This document shows positions 44,879-54,087 of a stretch of DNA of 64,000 nucleotides, in pieces. Source of the DNA: Thalassobaculum fulvum (lineage in GTDB: Bacteria > Pseudomonadota > Alphaproteobacteria > Thalassobaculales > Thalassobaculaceae); the NCBI RefSeq assembly GCF_014652915.1, contig NZ_BMZS01000013.1, forward strand, positions 122,839 through 186,838. The letters run 5' to 3'. Each line of letters starts with the position of its first letter. The first letter of the stretch is position 1. The notes beneath the pieces were generated by a model. That model was not told where the DNA came from, ran no database searches, and saw only the letters and a list, made by a program, of their open reading frames with translations. The translations under genes and the position numbers were made by a program.

Positions 44879-46789
44879 TCAGGATTCGTCCCGGCACCAG
44901 AACTGGTACATGCCGAGGAACATGTCGGGGCGTTCCGCTTCGACAGCGTCCCAGGCCTCGAGATCGAGGCCTAGGGGGTCGTCCGGGCGGTGCCGGCGGT
45001 ACAGGGCCAGCATCGCCGGGTCCGGCAGTTCGAAGCCCAGGAACGTCAGCCGCAGGCCCTTGAGGGCGTCGGCGATCCACAGCGGGTCGACGGCGGTCTC
45101 CTGGGCGTGCAGCAGGGCGTCGCGCACGCCGCTGGCTGCGTAGAAGTCGGCGGTCCGCAGCAGCGCGCGCGCCGGGTGTTCCGGCGGCAGCATCCTGACG
45201 GCCCGGCGGGCCGCGCGGATCCGGTCGATCTGCGGGCCCTCTTCGGGGATCGCGTCGCGCACCTCGTCGAAGCAGGCACGGGCCCGCCGGCTGTACAGCG
45301 CGATCCGCATCAGCCCGCCCGGCGCCAGCAGGCCGCGCAGGGCGCCCCAGCCGTTCAGCGGGTAGGCCATGTGGTGCAGGACGCCGGAGCTCTCGATCAG
45401 GTCGAAGCGCTCGGCGTGCCCGCCGAGCGCCAGGATGTCGGCCTGGCCGAAGGTGATGTTGGGCACCCCGAGGTCGCGGGCCATGCGCTTGGCATAGGCC
45501 AGGGACCGCCGCGACAGGTCGACCGCCAGCACGCTGCAGTCGCGGTAGCGGCGTGCGGTCTGAATCGCATGGCGCCCGGTGCCGCAGCCGGCGACCAGGA
45601 TCCGCAGCGGCGGTTCCGGGAGATCCGCGGTCGGCGCGCCCGGCAGTACCCGCTGGAGGTGCTCGGCCAGGGCGCGGGGCGGGCGGCGGTCGATCGACAG
45701 CCAGCGCGGATAGGGGTTCTCCTCGTACTGGGCCCGGACCCGGGCCGAGGTGTCGTCGGCGATCGCGGTCAGGGTGGCGAGGTCCTCGGCGATCCGGGCT
45801 TCGGCGTGGGTATCGAGGAACGAGCGCCGCAGCAGCAGGGCTGACAGCGACGGGTCGCCATAGCGCAGCATCGAGGCCTCGCGGCGCAGGCTCTCGGCGT
45901 CCGGGTCGCTCTCCATCGGCCGGTACATGGCCCGGACCAGGGCGCGGTGCGAGGCCGGATCGGGCCGGTCGGCCTGCCGGTCCAACGCGTCCAGGCCGGC
46001 GACCTCCTCGTCGGTCTCCGGCCACACCCATTCGGCGGCGCGCGCCTGCAGCGCCAGGGCCGCCAGCCAGTCCGGCTTGGCGGCGATCGGCCGTTCGGCC
46101 GCCAGCTCCGACAGCAGCGCCCGGCGGGTGAACACGATCGCCGCTTCCAGCTCGGCGTCGACCACGACCGCCCAGCTCAGCGCCGACAGGGCGAGCTCGT
46201 CCGGGAAGAATTCCGTGAGCGGCTTGAAGCCGGAATCCGGCTGGCCGTCCGGGTAGCCCCAGGTTGCCGCCTCGATCGCCCGGCGGATCCCGGGATGGGC
46301 GCGCCAGATCCGGATCGCCGGCGCGGCGAGCGCCTGGCGGTCGATGTCGTCGCGCTCGAACAGCGCCGACAGCACGGACCGCGCGCCGGCGTGCGGCTTG
46401 TCGAACGGGCAGCGGCGCAGGGCGGCGATCAGGGCGTCGCGGTACTCGGTGTCGTCGGCGCTCAGCCGCCAGGCGTCGATCCGGTGCTCGAGGGCGTCCA
46501 TCGGCCGGCCGAGCGCCTCCAGCCCGGCGGCCAGATTGACGTGCGCCGCCAGGTAGTCGGGCTTCAGGCGGATCGCCCGGCGGAAGCACGGCACCGCGTC
46601 CTTGACGTGGCCGGCCGCCTTCAGCGCCACCCCGAGGTTGTTGTGCACGTCCGGCAGCCGCGGCCGGCGCTTGATGACGTCCCGGTAGACCTCGGCCGCC
46701 TCCAGGTAGCGGCCGGCGCGGAACAGCGACCCGGCGCGCTGCAGCGCGTCGAGCGCCGAGCCGATATCGATCGTCGCGCGCCGGTTCAT
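44879..46789 (-). CDS. TPR-class I SAM methyltransferase fusion
   Basis: A 636-residue protein. About 5-125 has TPR repeats (AGRYLEAAEVYRDVIKRRPR, then KAAGHVKDAVPCFRRAIRLK). A roughly 220-residue alpha-helical part follows, and about 395-540 is a class I methyltransferase with motif I LRILVAGCGTGRHAIQTA and LAVDLSRRSLAYAKRMA. Such fusions occur in surface-glycan or peptide modification clusters. The acceptor is unknown. It is nine bases after the oxygenase gene, so they are cotranscribed. Confidence 0.82.
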   Translation of the reverse strand: MNRRATIDIGSALDALQRAGSLFRAGRYLEAAEVYRDVIKRRPRLPDVHNNLGVALKAAGHVKDAVPCFRRAIRLKPDYLAAHVNLAAGLEALGRPMDALEHRIDAWRLSADDTEYRDALIAALRRCPFDKPHAGARSVLSALFERDDIDRQALAAPAIRIWRAHPGIRRAIEAATWGYPDGQPDSGFKPLTEFFPDELALSALSWAVVVDAELEAAIVFTRRALLSELAAERPIAAKPDWLAALALQARAAEWVWPETDEEVAGLDALDRQADRPDPASHRALVRAMYRPMESDPDAESLRREASMLRYGDPSLSALLLRRSFLDTHAEARIAEDLATLTAIADDTSARVRAQYEENPYPRWLSIDRRPPRALAEHLQRVLPGAPTADLPEPPLRILVAGCGTGRHAIQTARRYRDCSVLAVDLSRRSLAYAKRMARDLGVPNITFGQADILALGGHAERFDLIESSGVLHHMAYPLNGWGALRGLLAPGGLMRIALYSRRARACFDEVRDAIPEEGPQIDRIRAARRAVRMLPPEHPARALLRTADFYAASGVRDALLHAQETAVDPLWIADALKGLRLTFLGFELPDPAMLALYRRHRPDDPLGLDLEAWDAVEAERPDMFLGMYQFWCRDES

Positions 46790-46798
46790 CCGGTCTTC

Positions 46799-48013
46799 TT
46801 ATCGGGGATGCAGGTCGAAGGCGATGCTGATCCGTTCGCCGCCGCCGGTGAACGGCACGGTGCGGTGCCAGACGTAGGACGGGAACAGCGCGAGCACCCC
46901 GGTCTCGGGCTTCAGCGTCCGCAGGGTCGCCCGCCCGGTGTCGGGGATGCCGTAGCCGGGGCGGTTGAACTCGATCCAGCCGGCGCGCTCCGGGTCGTCG
47001 TCCTGCACGGCCGGCGGCATCTCGACGTAGTAGACGCCGCTGAGCCAGCCGAGGTTGTGGATGTGGCCGGACTGATGGCCGCCCTCGCCGAGGATGTTGC
47101 CCCAGGCGTCGAGGGCGTAGCCCGCCGGGATCGCCCGCAGGTGTGGATGCTCCGGGTCGGTGGCCGGCGCGGGCAGGTCCTTGACGTAGCGGTCCAGCAC
47201 GACCGCCAGCGCCCGGGCGAAGCCCTGGATCGCCGGATCGTCGTGTTTCAGCACGTCGGTGACCAGGGCGCCGCCGCGGATCGCCCGCTTTGTCGGGTCC
47301 CAGTCGTCGCGCCGGTTCGGGTGGGCCCGCACCGCCGCCGCCAGGGCCCGGTTGAACGCCGCGATGTCGGGATAGCCGGCCGGCAGCGGCAGCTCGTAGG
47401 TGCGGATCAGGCTGCCCCAGCCGACCAGCCGGTCGGCCTCTTCGGCCCGGCCGAGGTCGTACAGGCCGGTGACCGCCAGGGCGTTGGCGCGGATGTGGCT
47501 CGGCTGGCGCGCCAGGACGCCCTGGCAGACCGCCAGGGCGGCGGTGGTGTCGGCGAGCTTCAGGGCGGCGGTCGCCAGGTTCATGGCCGGCCGGTCCTCG
47601 GCCGGCGCTACGGCCAGGGCGCGCCGGTACGGCGCCACCGAGGACGCCGGATCGTCGGCCCGGACCTGCCGCAGGTTCCCGTAATCGTACCACCCCGACC
47701 AGGAGGACGGGTCGAGGGTGAGCAGGCGCCGGTAGGCCCGCTCGGCCACGTCGACCGGCTCGTGATCGGCGGCGAGCTGGGCGTCGAGGTCGCGGGCCGG
47801 GGGATAGTCCGGCGCCGCGGCCAGGGCGGCGTCGACGTGCCGGCGGGCCCGGGCCGGATCGCCGGAGCGCCGGGCGGCCCGCGCCGCCAGGGCATTGGCC
47901 ACCGGATTGGCCGGCTGGACCTCGAGGATGCGGGCGCACACCGCCGCCGCCTCGGCGGTGCGGCCGGCGTTCAGGTGCTGGATGGCGAGGCGGAGCGCGT
48001 CGGCGATCTGCAT
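46799..48013 (-). CDS. TPR protein with 2OG-Fe(II) oxygenase domain
   Basis: A 404-residue protein. The first 170 residues have TPR-like repeats. The C-terminal part (about 200-404) fits the putative 2OG-Fe(II) oxygenase family with a jelly-roll fold: SGHIHNLGWLSGVYYVEM holds the first metal His, and FPSYVWHRTVPF with ERISIAFDLHP the second His and the Arg for 2-oxoglutarate. It would hydroxylate a peptide or sugar. ATG 48013 is used. It is divergent from the gene at 48133 (119 bases). Confidence 0.8.
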   Translation of the reverse strand: MQIADALRLAIQHLNAGRTAEAAAVCARILEVQPANPVANALAARAARRSGDPARARRHVDAALAAAPDYPPARDLDAQLAADHEPVDVAERAYRRLLTLDPSSWSGWYDYGNLRQVRADDPASSVAPYRRALAVAPAEDRPAMNLATAALKLADTTAALAVCQGVLARQPSHIRANALAVTGLYDLGRAEEADRLVGWGSLIRTYELPLPAGYPDIAAFNRALAAAVRAHPNRRDDWDPTKRAIRGGALVTDVLKHDDPAIQGFARALAVVLDRYVKDLPAPATDPEHPHLRAIPAGYALDAWGNILGEGGHQSGHIHNLGWLSGVYYVEMPPAVQDDDPERAGWIEFNRPGYGIPDTGRATLRTLKPETGVLALFPSYVWHRTVPFTGGGERISIAFDLHPR

Positions 48014-48132
48014 GGGTGCCGGCACTGTATTCGGCGGACCGGAGCCGATCAACGCCGACGCGGTTGAGACCGCGCGGGGGGCGGTATATGCAGAGGGCAG
48101 AGGCGGTTTCAGCGGCGCGGATCGGTTGTGCG

Positions 48133-49833
48133 ATGGACCAAGGCAGCAAGGCGACCGTGCCGGTCTACGCCGTTGCCGAGCAGCTGCGTCGTGGCGGCCG
48201 GTTTGCGGCCGCGAGCGAGATGCTGGAGCAGCACTGCCGGCGCCGGCCCGACGACCTTCAGGCCCGCTACGTGCTGGCGGTCGTGCGCCGTGACCTCGAC
48301 GACCTGGCCGGGGCGGCCGTGGCGATCCGGCCGCTGCTCGGAATGCCGCAGGCGCCGGTCCAGCATCTGGCCGGGCTGATCGCGCTCGACCTCGGCCGAG
48401 AGGAGCGGGCGGTCGGCCGCCTGCGGCGGGCCCTGGTCTGCGATCCGGCGCACCCGGGGGCCTGGCAGTCCCTGGTGGTCCTGTCGGCTTCCGAGGCGCG
48501 CGCCGTCGCCTGGGCCAAGGCCGCCATGGCGGTCGATCCCGGCGACCCGGGCGGCTGCATCGACCTGGTCTGTACGCTGCTGGCCGCCCGGTCGGCCACG
48601 GTCGCGCCCGGGCTGATGGCCGCGCTGGCGACCCTGCGGCACGAAGGTATCGAGTTCTCGGCCGCCGGCGCCCTGTCTGAACTGATGCCGGACTGGCGGG
48701 CGGTCGGATCGGACGGGGGGGTGGGCGGTTTCGGCGCCGCCGAGCTTCTCGGCCTGATCGGCTCGGCCCTGTCGCGGTTCCGGAGCGCGCTCGCGGTCGA
48801 GTCCGGAATGACCCGCCGCATCACCCGGCTGGCGGTCTGGGACCCGGGGCGGCGGCTGCCGTGGCTCGGCCTGCTGGTGTTGCGGTCCGAGCGGGCGCGG
48901 CCGGGCGACGGCGGCCTGCTCCGGGCCGCCGCCCGGGTGGCGGCGTTCGGCGGGGTGCTGGAGGATACCGCCCGCCTGGCGCGGCCGTTCGAGGCCTGCG
49001 TGCAGGCGAAGGCGGTCGCTGCCGCCGGACGGGACGTCGACCCGGCGATCAGGATCGGCCACGCGGCCGGCCTGCAGGCGCTGGCCGAGCGGGTCGGCCG
49101 GCCGGTCGAGCTGCGGATGGCCGGCGAGCGGCGGCTTGTGACGCTGGGAGATCGCCGAATCGCCTATCACGCGCCGTCCGACGGCGTCGCCGGATTCGCG
49201 TCCGTCCTGTTCCTGTTCGAGCCCGGGCTGTGGCGCTGGATGGCCGGCTTCCGGCCGGACGACGTGCTGCTCGACATCGGCGCCAATGTCGGGATCTACA
49301 CGATCGCGGCGGCCGGGCTGTTCGGCGTGCGGGTGGCGGCGCTGGAGCCCTACGGGCCGAATCTCGCGGTGCTGCGGCGGAACGTGGCGATCAACCGTCT
49401 GGCCGACCGCGTCACCGTGCTGCCGGTGGCGGCGACCGACGTCGAACGCACCGGCCGGCTGTACCACGAGGGCGGCGAGGCCGGGGCGGCGTCCCAGCAC
49501 TTCGAGACGGCGGTGGACGGGGCCGACGAAAGCGAGCCGTTCGACCGGGTCGAGGGGGTGCCGGTCGACGTCCTGGTCGAGCGCGGCACGATCCCGTTCC
49601 CGACCCGCATCAAGATCGACGTCGACGGCAACGAGCGGGCGGTGATCGAGGGCATGACCCGGACCCTGGCGGACCCGCGCCTGCACAGCGTGCGCCTGGA
49701 GGTTCGCTGGAAGCGGCCGGAGGGCCGGGCGGTGGTCGAGCGGGTGGAGTCCTTCGGGTTCCGGGCGGCGATCGACGACGACGCCAAGAACCTGCTGTTC
49801 ACCCGCGTCGATTTCCCGTCGAAAACCGGTTGA
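48133..49833 (+). CDS. TPR-FkbM methyltransferase
   Basis: A 566-residue protein. The N-terminal part has TPR-like helices (EQLRRGGRFAAASEMLEQHC). The C-terminal part (about 350-560) is an FkbM methyltransferase: DVLLDIGANVGIYTIAAA, RVAALEPYGPNLAVLRRNVA and RIKIDVDGNERAVIEGM. It is related to the lower-GC FkbM gene at 43607, and both end with DDD/DDA-KNLL. ATG 48088 is an alternative start with a better ribosome site. It is alone on this strand before tRNA-Phe. Confidence 0.82.
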   Translation: MDQGSKATVPVYAVAEQLRRGGRFAAASEMLEQHCRRRPDDLQARYVLAVVRRDLDDLAGAAVAIRPLLGMPQAPVQHLAGLIALDLGREERAVGRLRRALVCDPAHPGAWQSLVVLSASEARAVAWAKAAMAVDPGDPGGCIDLVCTLLAARSATVAPGLMAALATLRHEGIEFSAAGALSELMPDWRAVGSDGGVGGFGAAELLGLIGSALSRFRSALAVESGMTRRITRLAVWDPGRRLPWLGLLVLRSERARPGDGGLLRAAARVAAFGGVLEDTARLARPFEACVQAKAVAAAGRDVDPAIRIGHAAGLQALAERVGRPVELRMAGERRLVTLGDRRIAYHAPSDGVAGFASVLFLFEPGLWRWMAGFRPDDVLLDIGANVGIYTIAAAGLFGVRVAALEPYGPNLAVLRRNVAINRLADRVTVLPVAATDVERTGRLYHEGGEAGAASQHFETAVDGADESEPFDRVEGVPVDVLVERGTIPFPTRIKIDVDGNERAVIEGMTRTLADPRLHSVRLEVRWKRPEGRAVVERVESFGFRAAIDDDAKNLLFTRVDFPSKTG

Positions 49834-49840
49834 TCGGCGC

Positions 49841-49869
49841 TGGACAGCCCGGTCGGCGGCGGCTATACA
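49841..49869 (+). promoter_or_regulatory. Promoter of tRNA-Phe
   Basis: TGGACA (49841-49846) and TATACA (49864-49869) are 17 bases apart, ending 22 bases before the tRNA, which fits a strong sigma-70 tRNA promoter. Confidence 0.6.
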
Positions 49870-49891
49870 GCGCGCCGTGCCTTTCGGCACC

Positions 49892-49967
49892 GCCCAGGTA
49901 GCTCAGTTGGTAGAGCAGTGGACTGAAAATCCGCGTGTCGGTGGTTCGAATCCGCCCCTGGGCACCA
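49892..49967 (+). tRNA. tRNA-Phe (GAA anticodon)
   Basis: A full 76-base cloverleaf with encoded CCA. The acceptor stem is GCCCAGG/CCTGGGC, the D-loop AGCTCAGTTGGTAGAGCA, the anticodon GAA lies in GGACTGAAAATCC, and the T arm is GGTGGTTCGAATCCGCC. It reads UUU and UUC. A T-rich stretch follows. In many alphaproteobacteria this tRNA directly follows yacG; here 6.4 kb separates them. Confidence 0.96.
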
Positions 49968-49997
49968 TTTTCCCTTCTTGATATCGCGCGACAGCAA

Positions 49998-50012
49998 CCG
50001 GCCCTCGGCCGG
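49998..50012. terminator. Short hairpin between tRNA-Phe and the GH3 gene
   Basis: CCGGCC and GGCCGG with a CTC loop lie 31 bases after the tRNA and 13 bases after the convergent GH3 stop. It may end transcription from either side, but no long T run is present. Confidence 0.35.
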
Positions 50013-50024
50013 GGCTTCAGAGCG

Positions 50025-52211
50025 CTAATTGTTGCGTAGCTCGATCCACGTCGAAAGCAACCGGTCGCGGTCGGCCGCCGGGCCGACCAGGATCTCGACC
50101 CGGCCGGGCTCGCGCACCGGCTTCAGGTCCGGGCCGGGCAGCAGGAAGTCCTCGGGGCCAAGGGTGAACCGGACCGTGGCCGTGGCGCCCGCCGCCAGCG
50201 TGACCTTCCGGAAGCTGCGCAACTCCAGCAGCGGCCGGGCGCTGCTGGCCACCGGGTCGTGCAGGAACAGCAGCGCCGTCTCCTCGCCGGCCCGGTCGCC
50301 GAGGTTCGCCACCTCGACGGTCACCTCGACCAAGTCGTCGGGCCCGGCGACGGCCGGCGTGGCGGAGGGGTCGGCATAAGCGAAACGCGTGTAGGTCAGG
50401 CCGTGGCCGAACGGGTACAGCGGCGCGTTCGGGCAGTCGACGTAGCGCGACACGAACCGGTTGTCCGGGTCGAGCGCCGGTCGACCGGTCGGGCGCTGGC
50501 CGAAGAACACCGGGATCTGGCCGCGGTCGACCGGCCAGCTCACGGTCAGCCGGGCGCTCGGCGCGTGGCGGCCCGACAGCAGGTCGACCAGCGCGTTGCC
50601 GCCCTCGACCCCGGGGAACCAGGCGACCAGCACCGCCGGCACCCGGGCCAGCAGCTCGCGCTCCAGCAGCGGCCGGCCGCAGGTCAGGACCAGCACCGTC
50701 GGCACGCCGGTGTCGAGGACCGCCGCGGCCAGCAGGCGCTGGGCGCGCGGCAGGCCGGGATCGACCCGGCTGGCGGCCTCGCCGGAGATCTCCGCCGGCT
50801 CGCCCAGGCACAGCACCACCAGGTCGGCGTCGCGCGCCAGCTCGCGGGCTTCGGCGATACTCTGCTCGTCGCAATCCTCCAGGCCACAGCCGGCGGCATG
50901 CCGGATCTCGCGGTCGGGCAGGCCGGCGGCCAGCCCGTCGAGGTAGGAGACCGCGGCCTCGGTCTGGCCGGCCGCCCACCACGGGCCGTACAGCTGGTCG
51001 CCGGCGGCGGCGAGCGGGCCGATCACTGCGATCCGCCGGGCCGAGGCCGGCAGCGGCAGCAGGTCGCCGTCGTTCTTCAGCAGCACCATCGAGCGCACCG
51101 CGGCTTCGCGGGCGAGCGGACGGTCGAGCCCGCGGTGACTGCGGGGCAGGGTGTCGAGACCGCGATAGGGATCGTCGAACAGGCCGAGTCGGCGCTTCCA
51201 GCGCAGCACCCGGCGCACCGCGGCGTCGATCTCGCGCTCGGCGACCAGGCCGCGCCGCAGCGCGTCGGGCAGGCCAAGCTCGTAGGCCCGCCCCATCATG
51301 TCGATGTCGACCCCGGCCTTCAGGGCCAGCGCCGCCGCTTCCGCCAGGTCGCCGGCGACGCCGTGCGCCAGCAGGTCGGACAGCGCGGAGTGGTCGCTGA
51401 TCACCACGCCCGCGAAGCCCCAGCGCCGGCTCAGCAGGTCGCGCAGCAGGCGGCGGTCGGCGTGCAGCGGCGTGCCGCCGAGGTCGCCGAGCGACGGCAT
51501 CACCGCGTCGACCCCGGCCCGAACCGCGGCGGCGAACGCCGGCAGGTGGACCTCGTGCAGGGTGCGCTCGGAGACCTCGGCCGAGGCGTATTCCCGGCCG
51601 CCGGTGACCGCGCCGTAGGCCGCGAAGTGCTTGGCGGTCGCCGACAGGGCGTCCGGCCGGGCGGGATCGTCGCCCTGGAAGCCCCGGACCTTGGCTGCGG
51701 CGTAGGCGGCGGCCAGCCAGGGATCCTCGCCGGGGCTCTCGGCCATGCGGCCCCAGCGCGGGTCGCGGGCGACGTCCAGCATCGGCGCGAAGGTCAGGGC
51801 GACGCCGTCGGCGGTCGCCTCCTCGGCCGCTCTCCGGGCAGTGCGCTCCCACAGGTCCGGGTCGAAGCTGCCGGCCTCGGCCAGCGGGATCGGCAGGATG
51901 GTGCGGTGGCCGTGCAGCACGTCGAGCCCGAACACCAGAGGGATGCCGAGCCGGCTCTCCTCGACCGCCACCCGCTGGACCTCCCGGATCGTGTCGCGGC
52001 CCCACAGGTTCAGCAGGCTGCCGGCCCGGCCGGCGCGCACGGCGTCCAGGTAGTCCGGCGACAGGGTCGGCCCGGTGGCGGCGTAGTCGCCGCTCAGCAT
52101 CGCGAGCTGGCCGATCTTCTCGGCGAGCGTCATCCGCGCCAGCAGTCCCGCGATCTTGTCCGGCACCCGCTCACCCGACGTCGTTGGCGGATCTGAACGA
52201 TCCGCGGCCAT
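50025..52211 (-). CDS. Glycoside hydrolase family 3 beta-glucosidase (BglX-like)
   Basis: A 728-residue GH3 enzyme. The order is the (alpha/beta)8 barrel, then the alpha/beta sandwich, then a C-terminal fibronectin-III-like domain. The nucleophile is Asp273 in GVVISDHSALSDLL, and the likely acid/base Glu is in EISGEAASR. KHFAAYGAVTGGREY and RDPRWGRMAESPGEDPWL are standard substrate-site text. ATG 52211 is used because the upstream extension overlaps the divergent ABC gene. No signal peptide is visible, so it is probably cytoplasmic. With the neighbouring GH144-like gene it would cleave sophoro-oligosaccharides to glucose, an inference. Confidence 0.9.
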   Translation of the reverse strand: MAADRSDPPTTSGERVPDKIAGLLARMTLAEKIGQLAMLSGDYAATGPTLSPDYLDAVRAGRAGSLLNLWGRDTIREVQRVAVEESRLGIPLVFGLDVLHGHRTILPIPLAEAGSFDPDLWERTARRAAEEATADGVALTFAPMLDVARDPRWGRMAESPGEDPWLAAAYAAAKVRGFQGDDPARPDALSATAKHFAAYGAVTGGREYASAEVSERTLHEVHLPAFAAAVRAGVDAVMPSLGDLGGTPLHADRRLLRDLLSRRWGFAGVVISDHSALSDLLAHGVAGDLAEAAALALKAGVDIDMMGRAYELGLPDALRRGLVAEREIDAAVRRVLRWKRRLGLFDDPYRGLDTLPRSHRGLDRPLAREAAVRSMVLLKNDGDLLPLPASARRIAVIGPLAAAGDQLYGPWWAAGQTEAAVSYLDGLAAGLPDREIRHAAGCGLEDCDEQSIAEARELARDADLVVLCLGEPAEISGEAASRVDPGLPRAQRLLAAAVLDTGVPTVLVLTCGRPLLERELLARVPAVLVAWFPGVEGGNALVDLLSGRHAPSARLTVSWPVDRGQIPVFFGQRPTGRPALDPDNRFVSRYVDCPNAPLYPFGHGLTYTRFAYADPSATPAVAGPDDLVEVTVEVANLGDRAGEETALLFLHDPVASSARPLLELRSFRKVTLAAGATATVRFTLGPEDFLLPGPDLKPVREPGRVEILVGPAADRDRLLSTWIELRNN

Positions 52212-52293
52212 TGCCGAAGGCCGACGGAGGTAAGGTATAGTCCAAGCGGTTCGGTGCCGGAAGGACGCGCCCGGCGGGCGCGCTTGGGGATCG

Positions 52294-54087
52294 ATGACAG
52301 GCAAGGCGGCCCGAGACACGTCCGACCCGGGGAAGCCGGAGCCCGCGCCGGCGGATCGGCGGCCGACCGGCGAGCTTCGCCGGCACGCGGCGGCCTTCCT
52401 GCGCGCCATCGCCCGGGCCTCCAACAGCCGCTGGGTCTACCTGCTGGTCGGCGGCGTCACCGTGGTGATCGCCGCCACCACGCTCGGCCAGATCCGGCTC
52501 AACGAGTGGCAGCGCGATTTCTACGACGCCCTGGAGCAGCGGCAGTTCGACGACCTGCTGGTGCAGCTCGGCGTATTCGTGGCGATCATCGCCGTGCTGC
52601 TGACCCTGCAGGTCGCCCAGACTTGGCTCGGCGAGACCCTGAAGATCGCGTTGCGCAAGGCGGTCACCGTCGACGTGCTGGACGAGTGGCTGCGGCCGCG
52701 CCGGGCCTACCAGCTCGCCTGGGCCGGCGAGGTCGGCCAGAACCCGGACCAGCGCATCCAGGAGGACACCCGCCACCTGTGCGAGCTGTGCGGCGACCTC
52801 GGCATCGGGCTGCTGCAGTCGACCCTGCTGCTGGTCAGCTTCATCGGCGTGCTGTGGGTGCTGTCCGAGCATGTCACCCTGGTCTATGACGGCCACCGGT
52901 TCGAGATTCCCGGCTACATGGTGTGGTGTGCGATCGCCTATGCGGCGGCCGGGTCGTGGGCGACCTGGCGGGTCGGGCGGCCGCTGATCGCGCTCAACGC
53001 CGAACACTACGCCCGGGAGGCGGATTTCCGGTTCGCCCTGGTGCACACCAACGAGGCCGCCGAGGCGATCGGCCTGAACGGCGGCGAAGGCGACACCCGG
53101 TCGGAACTGGGTACATGGCTCGACCGGGTCCTGGCGATCCAGCGGCGGATCGTCCGCGGCCTGGCGGACCTGACCTGGGTGACGGCCGGCTACGGCTGGC
53201 TGGCGCTGGTCGTGCCGATCGTGGTCGCGGCACCCGGCTATTTCAGCGGCACGCTCAGCTTCGGCGAACTGATGATGGTGACCGGCGCGTTCTTCCAGGT
53301 GCAGCAGTCGCTGCGCTGGTTCGTGGACAACTACGCGCGGATCGCCGACTGGCGTGCGACCCTGCTGCGCGTCATGGCGCTGCGGCTGGCGCTGCCGGAC
53401 CTTGGCCCGATGGGCGTCCACGCCCGCCGGATCGCGTTCGAACAGCATCCCGAGGGCCGGCTGGCGCTGGAAGGCCTGGTGGTCGAGCTGCCGGACAAGC
53501 GCGTCGGCCTCGCCGAGCCGCGGCTGGAACTGGCGCCGGGCGACCGGGTGCTGGTGACCGGCGGTCCGGGGCGCGGCAAGTCGATGCTGTTCCGCGCGGT
53601 CGCCGGGCTGTGGCCATGGGGCAAGGGCCGGGTGCTGCTGCCGCCGCCGGACCGGATCATGTTCCTGCCGCAGCACCCCTACGTGCCGATCGGCAACCTG
53701 CGCAAGGCGGTCGCCTATCCGCTGGAACCAGAGCGCTATCCCGATGCCGAGGTCCGGGCGGCGCTGGAGCGGGTCGGGTTGCGGCACCTGCAACGACACC
53801 TGGACGAGGCCCGGCGCTGGGACAAGGAACTGGCCCTGGAGGAGAAGCAGTGCCTGGCGTTCGCCCGGCTGCTGCTGCACCGGCCGGCCTGGGTGCTGAT
53901 GGACGATCCCCTGAACGCCGTCGATCCGGCGCGTCGCGCGGAGCTGTTCCAGGTGTTCGAGCGCGAGCTTGCGGCGACGGCGGTGCTGGCGGTCGGCCGG
54001 TCGATCGCGGCGGCCTGCGAAGGCTGCCGGGTGATGGAACTGGTCGAGGTCTCGAACGGAACGGCGGTCGGGGAGGCCGCGCAATGA
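52294..54087 (+). CDS. BacA/SbmA-YddA-like ABC transporter, membrane and ATPase domains fused
   Basis: A 597-residue protein. About 45-360 is the SbmA/BacA-type membrane region (NEWQRDFYDALEQRQFDDLL, NPDQRIQED, AEHYAREADFRFALV), and 375-590 is an ATPase. Walker A is TGGPGRGKS (422-430). The signature reads LALEEKQ where LSxGExQ is usual, Walker B is VLMDD (Asp in place of the catalytic Glu), and the H-loop His is missing (AVGRS). Motif changes suggest slow or no ATP hydrolysis. The related YddA/BacA proteins export or import peptides and long-chain lipids. It overlaps the next gene by four bases. Confidence 0.82.
   Translation: MTGKAARDTSDPGKPEPAPADRRPTGELRRHAAAFLRAIARASNSRWVYLLVGGVTVVIAATTLGQIRLNEWQRDFYDALEQRQFDDLLVQLGVFVAIIAVLLTLQVAQTWLGETLKIALRKAVTVDVLDEWLRPRRAYQLAWAGEVGQNPDQRIQEDTRHLCELCGDLGIGLLQSTLLLVSFIGVLWVLSEHVTLVYDGHRFEIPGYMVWCAIAYAAAGSWATWRVGRPLIALNAEHYAREADFRFALVHTNEAAEAIGLNGGEGDTRSELGTWLDRVLAIQRRIVRGLADLTWVTAGYGWLALVVPIVVAAPGYFSGTLSFGELMMVTGAFFQVQQSLRWFVDNYARIADWRATLLRVMALRLALPDLGPMGVHARRIAFEQHPEGRLALEGLVVELPDKRVGLAEPRLELAPGDRVLVTGGPGRGKSMLFRAVAGLWPWGKGRVLLPPPDRIMFLPQHPYVPIGNLRKAVAYPLEPERYPDAEVRAALERVGLRHLQRHLDEARRWDKELALEEKQCLAFARLLLHRPAWVLMDDPLNAVDPARRAELFQVFERELAATAVLAVGRSIAAACEGCRVMELVEVSNGTAVGEAAQ

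Noticed and set aside
44778..48149. A 1123-residue minus-strand open frame across the TPR genes
   Set aside because: It overlaps two genes that have motifs in another frame and shows only Arg/Pro/Gly-rich text.
49892..49967. tRNA-Phe as an attachment site for an integrated element
   Set aside because: No integrase and no repeated tRNA 3' end were found in the window.
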